A stretch of DNA of 64,000 bases from Crotophaga sulcirostris (GCA_013397455.1 VYZB01000035.1:28195-92194), one strand, 5' to 3'; positions 13,513-28,264 are shown, counted from the stretch's first letter. Numbers and translations: made by a program. Notes: generated from the letters alone by a model not told the origin.

Positions 13513-14622
13513 CTCCTTTCTATTTTATGGAGAAGCTCCCTCGGAGGAGAAAATGTCCAGCTTTATATCAACATTACCTTATGCACTCAGTAAAAGTTAA
13601 GCATTCCCAAAGTGGGATGAGGTGGCCTGTCCAGAAATTAATGAGGCTTATTATAACTTATCAGATGTGCAAAGGAGACTTCTGAAATTACTGCCTTCAG
13701 TGAGGCCATTGTTTTGCCTCATGTCTTTACAACCACTTGTGTATTTCTGAAAAATGGGATTTTAATTTAACTAAAAGGAAATACTAAAGGCAGGAAAACA
13801 CTGATAGTAAGTTTCAGGAGGTGTTCTGGGACACAGCTGCTATTCTAGTCTCATTCTCGAAATGGAACTTAATGCAGTGTTGGCATCTTGCAGCATTCAA
13901 GAGCTCATTTGGGACCAATGCATCGGTGCAGGGAGACTCAGTGTTGGTGATCCATAATCAACTGACTTGTCTTTTGGGTGTGGCAGATACGGAAATAATT
14001 CTGACAAATGTTTCTGCAAGAATGTCATGATGAATAGTGAAAGACGACTGGAAAATTTAATTATCTTCCATAGACCTTCAACAAGGGTCAAAAGAAGAGG
14101 TTGAAGAGATGAGGCAAAGAGTAAGTGTGGTGAGAAGAATGGTAAAGGGAGACAGTGTTTTGGAGATTGTGCCCAAACTGGTGTGTACACGCTTAGCTGG
14201 TACTCAGTTGGTACTTGGGCCAAACAAAGTGCATGAGCACTGTCCACTTCTCCCCCTCATCTGTGGTATGCTTTGTCAGAGCTTTTTAGGGACTCAGTTA
14301 TTCTTTCCCAGGAAATCAGACCTTGCATTGGCTAATTTTGATAGTACATGCTGTTAAGGACTTGAGTTCAGACCTTTTCCCTGCTGTCCACACGCATGGT
14401 ATGGAATTACCAGCCAGTGCAAGGTGGTATGGATTTTGCATTACCAGTTCATGGGTAGTGCCTGCAGCTCAGGGGACAACAGCCTGTGAAACTGAGTTGA
14501 ATGGGGTTTGGTCTCCTGTGTTTGTACTCTTTGCAGAGTGCACACAATGTTTACCTGCTTTTCAGACTCAAAAAACTTTTCACTTGAAAAGACTTAGGAA
14601 CAACATTGGCCTCTTTTAGTGA

Positions 14623-14642
14623 TTTTTTTTTTTTTTTTTTTT
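14623..14642. repeat. Poly-T tract (20 T)
   Basis: The longest homopolymer in the window. It follows a region (13821-14619) in which several frames are open on both strands. Read on the minus strand it is an A20, but I see no processed gene copy on that strand upstream of it. Confidence 0.85.
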
Positions 14643-17600
14643 GTTAAACAGATTTGTTAATGCAAAAAAGAGTTCCTGGTTTTAGCGGGGGGAAAGGCAA
14701 AATATGCTCTTAAAATTGTATTCAACGATAAAATCTCCCTTAGAGGCTCCAGTGTAATGGATAGTTTAAGAAGCTGGATTATTCACTGCTACAAATTTTC
14801 TCAATGCTAATGTCCTCTTGAAGACGGGTTGCAACTATAGTTTTTCTGTTCATATTGTTGGGAAGAAGTGTTGGGACCACCCAGGGTAATTATTCTGAGC
14901 AGGAGTTTCCTGAACCTAAGCTAGAATAACTTCCTTTGTCTTCCTGCAAACTTACCTTTTATTGTTTTTCTCTGGTGATGTTGCATTTAGTTTTTATACA
15001 GCCACGATGATGGCAAGAGGGAATGAAGCTACTTCCTCTCATAGTCTTCTTCAAGGTGAACACAGGTGTTCTAGTTGAGAAAATTGCATGCTTTAATAGC
15101 AAGCTTATATAGGTGCTCAGAAGTTTGGTTTATGAGGTTTTAAATATTAAGAGCTACCCGCTCATTTCTGCTGTCATCTGAGATTTTTATGTACGCAGTC
15201 ACTTACTACTACTGAATCCTTCTAAAGTGCACAGAACCCATTACACTTCTCAAGTGACAAATCCTTGCTGAAGGGAAACACTTGGTATGTAATAATAGGA
15301 TTTTTGCAATGTTGTTTTTGCCGTATAATTCATGTTTTTTTCATCTTCTCTTCATAAGTTTTGTTTTTTTCTTCAGTTTTAGGAATTACTTTCTATCAAA
15401 ATCCAAAAGACTTGCAGTACTTAATGTAGAATATGCACTCTTCTATTCACAGATGTTTGTAGTTTTAATATCTTAATTATTGCTTCATATAGCTTGATAA
15501 ATGCAGTATATCTATCTTCCTTTAATTACAAGTTCATGAGTCTCTTGCTGATTTGCCTTTTATGATAACTGTTTAACCATGGGGGAACAGGAGAGAGTTG
15601 AAGAATGGGAGAAACTCTGTTAGAGGAATTTAATTTGAGATTAGAATTTGACAGTGGGCTGCATGTTTAAGTGTAGGGTTATTAGGCACGAGATTAAATG
15701 GTTGTTATGCAATGACACAGCATTATTCCTGTTGTTTTCATGTAGTGCAAACTACAGGTAAGTGTTGTCAACTTAGGAAGAACTATAGTTCTCCTACCTC
15801 ACCTTGGCAAGCATAAATATGCACTGAGGAATACTTTCCTATTATGCCTCTGTTCTTGTAGAAGCTCGAAGAATGCTTGCAGGCAGCCTCACTTTGAGCA
15901 GTAATAATATTTATATATCTGCAGTTATAAAATAATAAATATTAGTATTATACTTTCATCATACACTGCTCAAGATGAGTTTCACATGCTGGCCTGAAAT
16001 CTAATTGTACATTTAAAACCTTATGAAACTGTAAAGATGGAGTGGTACTGCCTTTGTGTGAACTATCTAAAAGCATGGTTGTCCTCGTTCTGGTTATTGC
16101 TTCTGTTGATGATTCAGATAAAGAACGAGTCATTGTGCAGTGTATCAAGCCCCTGAATTATCACATGGTTTCTGTGTAACTTATGAACAAAGGTAAATGC
16201 TTGTAAGTGGGATCTATAAAAGCAAGGTGCCTGCTTACTACCTGTACCTTATTCTCTGTCTGGTTAGGTATGACTACACCTAAACGAAAGGCAAGGTTTT
16301 GGACTCTGGCAGACTTTATTTATATATATTTTGGCACCTGAGCAATAGTTCAAGACAAGCTTACAGTAGTGTTTTGGTTCATGTGAGCAGAGTGCTTTTT
16401 AAAGTTAACTTTTTGATTTACATCCACTTATGTTCTTTGGTTAATGTGGCACAAATTGGTTTCCTTTGGATATAGCAAACCTAGGAGATGGAGACTGTCA
16501 CAATAATTACCACAGCTGCTAAGGGGCACCTAGTCAATGGGACCACACTGTGCCTACTTTGATAAGAGCAGACTTGTACAGTGAAACTAAGGATGCTCTG
16601 TGGAATTCTTATGTCAAACTGTAGTATTCACTAACACAACCTTAGTAAATTGTGCTGGTGCTGTGACTGGAATTCAGGATACCAACGCTTGGAAATCTCT
16701 AAACTGGGACAATTCACCTAGCCTCAAAGAGGAATCTTACTACCCCTTGTTCTTATGACAGCATCTCTCAAGTTAGATTGGCAATGAAATTTCTGGATCA
16801 CACAGAGGGGTACCCATGTTGGTGCTCAGGGGAGTCAAAAATAGTTTTAGAAATCTACAATATGAAGATTTGTCTGCTATAGGTGATTTATTGAAAATAT
16901 GGGCAGTGAAAATAAGTGAAATCATTGGGATAGAATTCGATCTATTTTAGATGCATACTCTAGGATGAAATTATTTTTTTCCACATAGTACCTGTTTTTC
17001 TCCCTGATTTCAAAACAACAACAAAACTCAAACCAAAACAAAATCTAGGGTGAGCAGCTTAACTGTGGTCAGCTACAATGGCCTACAAAATAGGTTTCTT
17101 AAACAGATGTGCTTCTGAGTTGTAGTCAGTTATGTTCTTTACTGATGCAAAGTAAAAGGTAGCTGCTCCAAACTTTGTTTTCGACACACATACTTTCAAT
17201 TTGAGAACTACAAAGGCAGATGCTCAAGGTCCACCATGGGTGAAGTTCAAAATCTATGTCTCGAAGTACTTGTAATCCAACGGTCCTATAGATGCACACC
17301 CAGCTTGGTATTTTATGTTGTCATTATTAAATAGGTGTTTTACTCTTTTTGCTCAGCAAAGCATCTCTTAAGAGCTCACTTTCCCAATGTATTTGAACTA
17401 AATCTCCATAAACATTGTGTTTCCATTTACAGAGTGTACTGTTGTACTTTTTGACTGTTTCATTCTGAGAAATGTGCAGCAGCAATGCTTTTGCTGGCCT
17501 CTTGATATCATGACCGCATGTTTCTCAAGCAGATGTTTGTATGGTGGAAATACTCTTTTAAATTGATTACGTGAAGAAGTGATTTGATAATCTTGGGTGC

Positions 17601-18718
17601 AAGTATGTTACTGTAACAGGAAGTAAGTCAACATTTACAAAGGTACTGAAATACTGTTACAACGTATTGTATTAAATCCTCAGAAACAATAATACTGCAT
17701 TACTTGACACTTCCAGTCCTTGGGTCAGGGCCAATGCCTAATGTTGGTCTGTACAATACATTCTACATCCTAGAAGTTATAGGAAACAAAGTGACTGCGT
17801 CCTTTATAATTCTTCCTAAAAATCTTTATGAAAACTTATTAAAGTGCTATGGCACTTAATTGCTATGGCAATTAAAATAGCCTTTAGGTTTACTACTTGT
17901 AGTTAGGATTGCGTGAAGTAAGGTTTCAATCCAAACTGCTGGCTCAAACTTTTGTAACACTTTGCTTTCCATGCTGGCTTTTTCTAGTCATCCTTGCTGC
18001 CTGAAGGTGGTTCTGGTGGTGTTTTATTGAGGGCTTTAAGCAACAATAACAATTTTGCCATTTTAAAATCTATGAAAGCCAAGGGCAAAAGCCATTCCTC
18101 TTTACTGACTCTTTATGTCTGTTCTTAATGCACTCTACTAACTGAGACTGGAGATAGAAAGCTGAAAAAGCCTTTGCTGTGGAATAGCAGATTTCAGTGT
18201 GAAAATGATGAAAACTTGTTTAAGTTTGAGCAAATAGGGAGAAAACTAAAAAAAATGCACACACGCAGTTTTTGTGTATTTTAAATAACCATTTTAATGT
18301 GATTTTTTAAAGCTTCCTGCTTTATATCCCAAATATCATACTCAAATACTGAGCAATAGCTGTTTGCTTACAGCATTTCCATAGTTTGTATTTTACCAAT
18401 GTCAAACAGATCACTGTGTTTTCAGTATGTAACTGTTCAACATAAACCTTGAATGCAGTCAAACAACTAAACTTTTTACAAGTGGGAAAACTATTGTGCA
18501 TTACATCACATCTAATTGTCACGTGAGTCTGCAGATAAGCAGAAGATAAACACCAGTGTTGTGAAAACTGGTGGAGGTTTTTTTGTGCAGTGCATTGGTA
18601 AAAGATTATTTATGTACTTAAAAATCCATGTTATGAAAAAAAGTTAGATGTCCAAATCAGTCTTTAACTGTATCTGTATGGGTACTGTGTCTAGGACTCC
18701 TGGTCCTGATCAATGATC

Positions 18719-18734
18719 TTTTTTTTTTTTTTTT
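18719..18734. repeat. Poly-T tract (16 T)
   Basis: An uninterrupted T run in otherwise unremarkable sequence; no element body is visible beside it. Confidence 0.85.
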
Positions 18735-20566
18735 GATTTTGAAATGAAGCTGCAAGAATTGAAATAGTGAAAGAAGCATTGTTAATCATCTCTGTCCTGG
18801 GCCTCTGATTCTGTCGTGGAGTTTCTGATAGCACCTGTGACAGTATCTTGATTATTTCTTTTTTAAATGCTATATCATTCTGTTCGTCACACTAATATGT
18901 GTATTCATTTTTTTCCTAACTGTGAGAGGAGATATGGGGAATGGGAGTGGAACTGACCTAAAATGCTCCCTAGAAATAGAGATGAGTGTGTTACTTATAA
19001 GGTAACATCCATCATTGCTGACCTACAATTGAATGCCCATTGTCTCTCATTAAGTTCAAGAGGAAATTAAGACATTTCCAAATGCTACCAGAAGTAAAGA
19101 ATATGAATTAGTTGATACAGTATTTTGAAGAATAGAGTGCAAAGCTGTTAATGAGCTGTAGTGGCTGCCTTCTCTAAGAAAGACAAGTTGCTTTAATCAG
19201 AAAGGTCATGCATGTCAGATAGCATTATTGTTTCCTGTGTTAGCTTGACTCTGCCTCAGTCTGGGGGAATTAAGATTTCAATGAACATTATTAATAGATA
19301 AGACACATGTCTGGGGATGTGGGTGCTTCTGCATTTAGTTTTGCTGAAATTTCACTTTTGATTTATTGGCATTGCTGTTAAATACTGCTTAAATACAACC
19401 AGCTTAAGCATGTCGCCAGAGCCCCCAGAGTCGTGCAAGTGTTAAATTTATAGCACAGAAAATAGCTCAGAGATCAGTGAAGCACAGCTAGATCCTGTTT
19501 GGTTTTGAATGCTAAGAGCACCTTCATCCTCCCCAAGGTTCAAATAATGTCATATTTCTTAGATATGCTGGAAAGAAAATGGAAGGGTTGTGGCTCAATT
19601 AGGCTGAGACTCAATTCACTTTGGAGTTATCTTTATACCAATCCTCTGCAGGTGATCAAGCCTTCCTAGAGATTTTCTACTTATTTGGTGATCTAGGGGG
19701 CTTAGAGAAGAACCTGTTTGGAGGTAGTGTCCCAAAGACAGTGTAAATACAGACTATTTTTCTTCCAGTTTCATTCCGCATTTCTATGGATGTGCAAGCT
19801 GTATTGTAACTAGCAATTGCTAATCACTGCATAATAAAATCAGTGCAAATATAGGGAAATGCCTTCAGATCTATCTTCATTTGATATAAAAAAATCAGTT
19901 TCTCCAAATAAATTAAGGTTTCTAGGCACATTTATTTTTGGTATATGATCCAACCCTGCAACAAACAAGGTTACAGTTTTCAGTGGAGTGCTGATTGAGG
20001 ACTTGTTCAACAAGTTTCCCTTTTCACAAGATAGTGATTCCCTGGATGAATTCCATCCTCCTAGGTATCAGCAAATGGTTCAGGTTGATTACTCTTTTTG
20101 CTGTCTGGTCAGTCTGTTTTTCATTCAAGTCATGGCCTAGGATTGAATTCCCTTGATTTGGGTGGTAGTTGTTCCAATCTGATTTCTCAGGCAACCTGAA
20201 AGGCTTTTTTGAAATGGAGACCATAATTTCTCTCAGTTCAGGTGTCCATCTCTATAATTTCATTTCCTGAATCCTGTGCATCCTGACCAGCCACAGTATT
20301 GCTGAAAGTAGTGTAAAATTATTTTTCTTTCTACTGACTGTGGGACAAGTGTTGTATCAAGGAAATGGTCAAATGAAATAAATATTTTCTAGATGTTATT
20401 TCACAGTACATTCTCCCAAATAACAGAAAGCTGTATGCAGGATAATCCAAGATAATACCTTTATTTTTTATAATATTTGGGAGTTTTTTTCTATGGTCAT
20501 CGTTTCATTATGCATATGTATGCAAAAAAAAAAAAAAGGATATGTTAATCCATTAGGAGTTGGCAA

Positions 20567-20595
20567 AGCTGGTTTTGTCTCAGCTGGTTTTGTCT
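20567..20595. repeat. 15-bp-period short tandem duplication
   Basis: AGCTGGTTTTGTCT occurs at 20567-20580 and again at 20582-20595. Two copies only; probably a replication-slippage duplication. Confidence 0.75.
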
Positions 20596-21201
20596 CTAAA
20601 CCTGGAAATGAAAAAAGGGAAATAGGGGAAAATAACCCCCACCATTCATCAAAACTGAAAGTGTTTATGGAAATGTATCTTGATGAGTGTGTCACCAGTA
20701 CTGACCACTCTGTCTTCCTGCAAACTCCTCTAACCAGAGCAGCAAGAAATCTGTGAGATTCCATAGGAATAACCATTCTAGCAGAAATAGCAGTGTTGCT
20801 GTTTCAGTGCTGTTGACCTGCAGTGATGCTAGACTGCACAGCAAGTCCTTTATTGCAGCTTGACTGAAAAGAATATTCATCCTGTATATAGATATAATGT
20901 ACCCATACATTTCACTAGGAGGGAAATAAGGGGCAGAAAAAAAAGGTGAAATTATGTTTAGCTTATTATGGCTACCTTAAGCCTTTTTACTGGTATGAAG
21001 TCAAGATTCTGCTCTGTGGACCCAGGAAAGGCTGATAAAGGGTAAAGTGGGGAATTACTGCTTTCAGAAATTGCATGACAAACTTGCTATGTTGATTCTT
21101 TTCGTTGCCTGGGAAAGACTGTATTTTCTTCTACCGTTACATTGGTGATGTTTTCTCCACTCTGATTCACTTGAGTGAAAACTGGAAACTTCCTTAGTTC
21201 A

Positions 21202-21255
21202 GTGTTTTGGGGTTTGGTTTTTTTTATGGATTTTTGGTTGGTTGGTTTTTGTTTA
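21202..21255. repeat. G/T-rich low-complexity tract
   Basis: The plus strand is almost only G and T here, including TTGGTTGGTTGGTTT. Such tracts recur in this window (about 9107-9135, 31561-31586, 40275-40333). Confidence 0.7.
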
Positions 21256-22038
21256 ATCTGCTGCCCTACCTAAGCCTTCTCTTCAAGCACAGTAAAAGCC
21301 GGGTATTTTTTAACTCAACTCTTGAAACCTAATTAGAATAGAATCCAATTTGGTAGTACAAGAAATGAAATGAATGTCCAGATACCTGAAAAAACAAAGT
21401 TTAGAACAGGATCAGTGCAACCATGTAGGAGGAGTGTATGTATGCACTTATCAGAAATCATACAAATTGATACAGCCTTTACGTGTGGGAGTTGTTATGG
21501 CCAAGTGAAGCTGGCATCTAAAAATTGCTGAACTGGAAATCAACATTCCTCTTTAAAGAGAAAAGCATCAGTCAGCACTTCTTGCCATAGCTTCTACCTG
21601 TGCAAATGCTGTGGAGAATACTTCTCAGAGACAGGATTGTGTTCAGCAAGTGTGGGCCAGCCAGGAGTATCTTTCCCATCAAGAACTATGATATCATACA
21701 GGAAGGCCAGTACATTTTTCTTAGTGTAAGCTGTCTTCCACTCCCATTTAAAGGTATTCCTAAATATGTCTGGATATGCAGCTAAGCTGATTCTCTTCCA
21801 TTTTAAAAGTCTTATCTGAGCAGTTTGCGGCTTTAATGGAGATCTACATTCTCTATACAAACTGTGTTTCATCTCTCTTTTTAATCTTCTTCAAAAAGGA
21901 TAGGGAAGTACCTGTGCAGCCACTAATTACAGAGTGATTAACATAGACTTCTCAATAAAAAATAAAGCTCAGCACTACTTTTTCAAGCCAAAACATATAA
22001 AACAGCTGACTACATTAGGAATTACAGGCCAACTGAGA

Positions 22039-22070
22039 ACAGCAGCAGCAAAAACAACAACAAAAAAGCA
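22039..22070. repeat. (CAG)n/(CAA)n low-complexity tract
   Basis: Short AGC repeats run into AAC repeats and then an A run. Low complexity only. Confidence 0.7.
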
Positions 22071-25000
22071 GGGCCAGTAAAACATTGTCATAAATGTGTC
22101 AAAGACACAATACAGTTATTCCTTTTTGGATGGCGAAGATTAAATGTGCTACTACCTCAAAGCAAGGGCAGCCTTAGGATGTGCCAACTCTGATTACATT
22201 GAAACACCAACACTGTCTTAGTATCTGTCAGCTTATTCCTGTTCATGATGTCATTAAGCTCTTTCCCAAAGGAAAGCTAGAGAATATCTGCATTAACACT
22301 GCTGAAGTTTGTCCCTCCCTAATTCATTTTTGATTCTGAAGAAAACAAGAAAAGCTGCAATAGCAAACGTGGTTATGGGTTAACTTTTGGAAGGTGAAAT
22401 TTTAAAATTATGTTTTGACAGAATGCGAACTTGAAGTTTCCCAGTATAAATGCTCTAGATCATGAAGGAAAAAGAAGAAATCATTTGAGTTGCCTAGCTT
22501 AAATGCTTAATGAAGGAGTAGATTGAAAAATAGAAATAATACAACCTTTCTATTTATTTTTTTAAATTTTGTCTTTACTTGTGCTATATTTTATAAGAGC
22601 CTAGTGATTATATAACATTTCAAACTTAGTCTTATTCTCACCTTTGAAAGGGAGGTACCAAAATAACACTGTTCAATTTCTGCAGCACTGTGTTATGATG
22701 GGACAGAGAGGAGCAAGAGCAGCATTGTACAAGTTGCCTGAGAACTTCGCTCAGGGCACCTGAGGTGCTACAAGTCACACTAGACTTGTCCCAGAAATCA
22801 AAACCCTGAACCTAATACTTGTGCTAACACCCATTCAATCTTATACCTTTGTGACAGAAGTGATTAGGAATGCGATTTATTTAAGGTGTAATTTTCCCCT
22901 CATGCTTTCTCTTCAGTGCAGCTATTATCCACAACATATAGGTGCTTATTCCAGTGGACTATGATCCTTGTTTTCAAAGTGTAAATAGTTACTTTTTTAG
23001 ATTTCCTTTTATGTCTGTAATTGCCCACACCATAAGAGTTGTACTTCATTACAGTAAAAAAAGTAATAATAATGCTAATTTTGTAAGCAAAAGCCCTACT
23101 ACTTTATGTTCCCGCTCTCTACTAGTCTATATTCCCACTAATCTATATACCACTCATGTGAAGTATGCTAAATTACATCCTTCTTCTTACTCCTTCTAGC
23201 CCTTCAACTTATCCAGGGCAGCACTGGTACAAATATGGTACCAGGGTTGCTGCTGGAAACCTGAGCACGGGAAGCTCTTAGTGCTTCACTTGCCTTCAAG
23301 TGGCATTTCAATAGCTGAGAATGCCTGTTGGGTCACACTGACATCACTGATCGTGGGTGTGTTTAGTCAATGTAAGTGCAAACCCAAGAGGTTTCATTAG
23401 CAGAACATCCTTGTTCTACATTGTTTGAAATTGGTATTTATAAAGTAAAGGAAATAGTCCAAATGCTTCCTGGTCTTGCATGTGTCCAAGGAGATGTGTT
23501 GTCCAAGGAAGAACGCTCTTCTTCCAAATAAGGAAAGTGTCTCTGTTTACAGGAATACTCCACACATTAGAGGCAGAAATTTGCAACTGAAAGCGATACA
23601 AACATTGTCTCATTCTTGTGTTGCTAGACTTTTTAATTTTATAAAACTGACAGGTTTTATTGATATTTTCACTTCAGTGATTTCTCTGGAATAACATTAA
23701 TTACAATTCATTAGCTGTTTTTAATTTAAAGACATAATGAAATGTTATATTACTTGCATTTTGGAAAATTCCCTTAGCTTAGTCACAAAAGAAATTAATA
23801 TTTTTTTTATTTGCCTCAACATAGTGTTCTTTTTCTCTAAATTGTGTTTTGGTGTGTTTAATAACTAAAACTATCTTTGGCCACCCACGCTTAAAACTTG
23901 CTGCCTGCAGTGAGATGGTTAAACCCTGTTTTCTAGAACAATGATCAAAATGCCAATTCACATTGTGAACATGCGGCTGAATATCATTCATTGCTCTTAT
24001 GCAGGAAAGTCAGCTGCAAAATAATGCCTTCCATTCATTGCTCTTTGGCACTAGATATCTTTCGCTGCTGCTGCTACATATATTGTTAACTATTGTTATC
24101 CTTCAATTACTCCTTTATGAGATATGACATTCACTGTGCAAGTCTGAAGTCTATTTTTCTTTTTCCTTTATTATTTTAAAGTTCAGTTAGGTTTACTAAA
24201 CTTCCTTGAAAAATCAACTGTTTTGAGTTTGTCATGAGCATGTGATCAGATGCTTGGGGTTTTTGGAACCATTCCTGCAATAAAAACTTAGCATGTTTTC
24301 TTCTGAAACAGAGATTTTAGACATTATAATGGACATGACAGCATTTTCAGTCTTGAGCTTTTAAGTTGATAGAGTATCATTAAAAATAATTTCATTCAAG
24401 ATGACACTTAAAAATGATCTATATTTACCAAGCATTAGCATAAAGTAAAAAGAATTGGATGTTTTTGCAGTAGTTAATTGCATACAAAACATCAAATCTG
24501 CAAAACCAGCCTTCAAACATTTGCATGCTGAAGTAAATTCATTAACTCTAGCTTTATTAGATGTTTGCTGAAAGCACAAGTGAAATGTAGAGCTTATATA
24601 TAGCAGGAAACCCATAACAGATGAACAGGAGAGTGGAAGTGCAGGTGAATGTACCCATACTGCATTCAGGAGTTCATACCTACCACAGAAGACCCATATG
24701 CCATACTCTTGCATAGACTTTCTCCTCTGCCTGCTGTAACCATCTTGCTAAAACAGTAGTGGGCTGAAATGCTGGTGGATTTGTGAATTGATATGATTCA
24801 TTGGTGCTCCAATGATAGAAAATGCTAACTTGGTAAGCACAAGAACCTCATAACTCTACCAAGCTTCCTTATGGCCACTGAAGTTATGTTATGATTGTGT
24901 CTATGCTCAAAATAATTTCCCAGTCTTTGCCATGGGAACACTTAGTAAAGCCTTTACACGTTTTCAGGTTCTACTTTTGCCTATAACAAGTAGCATACTC

Positions 25001-28000
25001 AAGTATATTTGTGTGTGAGAGCACATTCAGGAAACAGGGTGCTTGGATGAACATTCCTAATGTGCATGTTGTATGCAGTCAGCCTGTCCCAGTAAGCAGG
25101 AGTTTATTGGATAGGTTGCCCTATGTCAGTGTCCAGGAATGAGTGACATGTTGCATTCACTGCTGTTTTCTGTAATATTAATTAGCAACTCATTACTTTG
25201 AGATTGGTAATGATGAGACCAAAACTTGGCGGTTTTGCAGAGCCTCAAGGAAGAAAGTACAGCTGAAGGTGTGGTTGATTTCCCTGTCTGCACTGGAGAA
25301 AGGAGTGATATTTCCATGTCATTTCAGAAGAAATTATGGGGGAAACACAGCAAAACAGAAATAGCTCTTTTGTGGTTGATGTATTTTCCTTTATACCCTT
25401 GAAATACAAGTCTTGATACCATTTTAAAAATTTGATTAGTATCAGGTAGCTAGCATACTTGCTAGGGACTCCTTTTAATATTTGAATAACAAAATATCCA
25501 CTTTCTTTTTGAGTTGGATTGAACTTTCTTGGTTATTTGTAACCAGGATGAGAGTTGACAACAGACTATCCAAGTTTACCTATCGAAGGATTGTTTCATG
25601 TTTATTAAGCGACAGGCTACCTGCCTCTCCTGAACCTTGAAATCTTCAGTCACTGGTCAGCTTCTGTGTTACCATGATGCTATAAAGCAATAGATGCTTG
25701 ACATAAACTTTTTGGTTGTTTTGTAAAAGTGAACGAGGTAACTTTTTGTAAGAATGAGGATTTAATGCTTATCCTGTGCAAAGCACAAATTGTTCCTAGT
25801 AAATGTAAAGCAGTGATCAACATTCTCTTCTGTTCTTTGTTTTTGCCAGATCACCTCTCTTTCTGGATAATAAGTGATGTTTACCTGTGAAATCAAGTGT
25901 TTCCACAAACCCAACTTCTCCTGTAATTTTGGAAAAAAACTTTCAGAAACTCAAAGGATTTGCATTCTTCTGTGTTCTTTTCCAAGTCTGTTGCATGCTT
26001 GATTCGTAAATAAAAATTCATTTACATGCTATACTGTTAAATTAGTCTTTGAAAAGAACAGGAAGATAATTGCAGAAAAACGCTTTATGGTATTGCATAT
26101 CTAGAACTATTTTACCTGAACAGTATAGTACTATTATATGTCCCCATTTTTACAATAGCTTGCCTTTTGTTGCATAAGACATAATGCTACGTAAGACTTA
26201 TACTGAGAAGGGCAAAGAGATTGGTATGTAGGGACTGAAGAGATTGATTTTTATAATGACTCTTTTTCCACTTCTATTATCTGAGGAATATGACAGCACT
26301 TTTTTTTCAACTTAAAGGGAGATGCCTCTTGGAAAGCTTTATTGCCTCTCCCTTCAACTAAACTGAAACAAAGTTGTAGCCAAAGGTACCAGATTAACTC
26401 GATCTGTTAAAAGGAGGAGGCTCCTACTTAAACTTATGAAGGTTTATTAGTAGACCAGGGACTGATATTACTCATTTCTTCAGAACCACTAAGAACTTTT
26501 ATTCAGTTAGTCATCTGTCAATCAAGACTAGATCTCCAAGCAGTTTCAAGTAAATACACAGAAGGCCTATAGAGCTGAAAGGTAGTTTCAAGGTGATAGT
26601 TTAAAATATATGGTTCAGTGTAGCATTGATTATGTTCTTCCATGTCAGCATTATGTGCCTTCTACTAAAGCACATCTGTGTTCCAGCCTTCTTCATAGGC
26701 TTAGGTAGAACAGTAGTAACAATGCTGCCAGGTTAGGTAGGTATTTTACAGTCCTTACTGGAAACCTTGATTAAACCTGATGGCCAGCCCAAGACAGCCC
26801 TCTTAATTGCTGTGATTGCACTACTGTCAAGCACCTTCTTGGCTGGGTAAGCGTTAGTATATCGGCGTCAACTGTAACTGCATTTTAGTTACCGCTTTGA
26901 AGTATTCTTGAACAGTTGGACCACTGGAAAAATACCTCTTCTACTTGTTTTCAAAACTCCCAGTACAGGGACTACTTTGTAATAGGCAGGTTTGTGGGAG
27001 AGCATATATTTACAAATAATAGAAAATGTATAACGTAACTCCTAACTTGATTTACTAGCTTCAAGCAAACAGTTTCCATAAATTGTTTCATATAAGCCTG
27101 TTTTACTGGTGGCTTTGAGTTGGCATGTGATTCATTCATATCCATGTATAACTTGTGTGGGTTTTTTTATATGGTACAAATTTCAATCTGTTAGTTTCTT
27201 TCTTCTGCTTATGAGTTGACCTGTTTCATTTCAGTAGTAGATACATGAACAGAATCATGAGAACCTAGGGTACGTATGCATGTGCCTGTTTATAGCAAAT
27301 CAATGTCAATCACAAAGCTCAGATCATAATGACAAGAGAAGGGTGAAGATATACTAAGACTAACCAAGACTCTGTCAGGTATAAATATATCAGCCATAAA
27401 AATGTGTGCAGGATTCCAGAAAATAATGATGCCCTTTCAAAGGAGAATCATGGAAGGAGGAGATAAGTGAACATGGAGAAACTACTTAGAATCAAACGAT
27501 GGTTTATGGGGAAGGTCAAACTGTGCTTAGCTGCCAAAGCTTATATCTTCATCCTGCCATGCAAAGTGTTAACAGAGTTTGCACTTGCAGGGATAACAAT
27601 TGCGCTGTTTCTTTGGAAGAAACGTCTATTGCAATCCAAACACCAGGAAAGGTTGTGCTGGAGAATTTCAGAGTGATAGTCACAAAGAGTAAGATAAGCC
27701 TATTGAATTGAATCTCTCTAGATTGCCTATTTGACTGATGCAAACAGGGGAAAGAGAAAGTTTAATGTCATGGTTTAACCACAGCTGGCAACTAAGCACC
27801 ACACAACCACTCATTTACTCCCCTGTAGCAGGCTGGGGGAAGAGAATCGGAAGGGTAAAAGTGAGAAAACTTGTGGGTTGTCTGGCATAACGACAGTTTA
27901 ATAGGTAAAGTGAAAACTGCACACAGAGGCAAAGCAAAACAAGGAATTCATTCAGTAGTTAGTGCCCATCAGCAGGCAGGTGTTCAACCATCTCCAGGAA

Positions 28001-28085
28001 AGCAGGGTTCCACTGAGAATAACAGTTAACTAGGGGAGACAAATACCATCACTCCAAATGTCCCCTCCTCCTCCTTCACCCCAGC

Positions 28086-28093
28086 TTTATATT
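28086..28093 (+). promoter_or_regulatory. TATA-like box inside the LTR
   Basis: TTTATATT sits about 320 bp into the LTR and 166 bp before its AATAAA, a plausible U3 promoter position. Whether it still drives transcription cannot be told from sequence. Confidence 0.35.
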
Positions 28094-28258
28094 GCTGAGG
28101 ATGAGGTCATATGGTGTGGACTATCACTTGGGTCAGTGGGGGTCAGCTGTCCCACCTGTGTCCCTCTCAACTCTGCATGCCTCCTCCTAGCCTGCTTGCT
28201 AGTGGGGTGGCACGAGACGCAGAAAATGCCTTGACTCTGTAAGCACTGCTCAGTAGCA

Positions 28259-28264
28259 AATAAA
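28259..28264 (+). promoter_or_regulatory. AATAAA polyadenylation signal inside the LTR
   Basis: A canonical AATAAA about 105 bp before the LTR's right end, downstream of the TATA-like box, consistent with an R/U5 boundary region. Confidence 0.4.

Larger units (their letters stand above)
12670..27765. other. 15-kb noncoding stretch, no gene seen
   Basis: I see no supportable gene, RNA gene or interspersed element. The contents I can name are simple: an (AAAT)n at 13166-13181, T runs at 13497-13512, 14623-14642 and 18719-18734, an A run at 20524-20537, a 15-bp-period duplication at 20567-20595, an A/C-rich tract at 17011-17045, a G/T-rich tract at 21202-21255 and a CAG/CAA-rich tract at 22039-22070. 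Region 13821-14619 carries several overlapping frames on both strands (69 to 116 codons), but none has recognisable content. The stretch looks like deep intron or gene desert. Confidence 0.6.

Noticed and set aside
21594..21872. 92-codon minus-strand frame considered as a possible exon
   Set aside because: The product is not low complexity, but I recognise no family and saw no convincing splice sites or neighbouring exon.
24361..24714. 117-codon minus-strand frame
   Set aside because: No recognised domain and no exon or promoter context.
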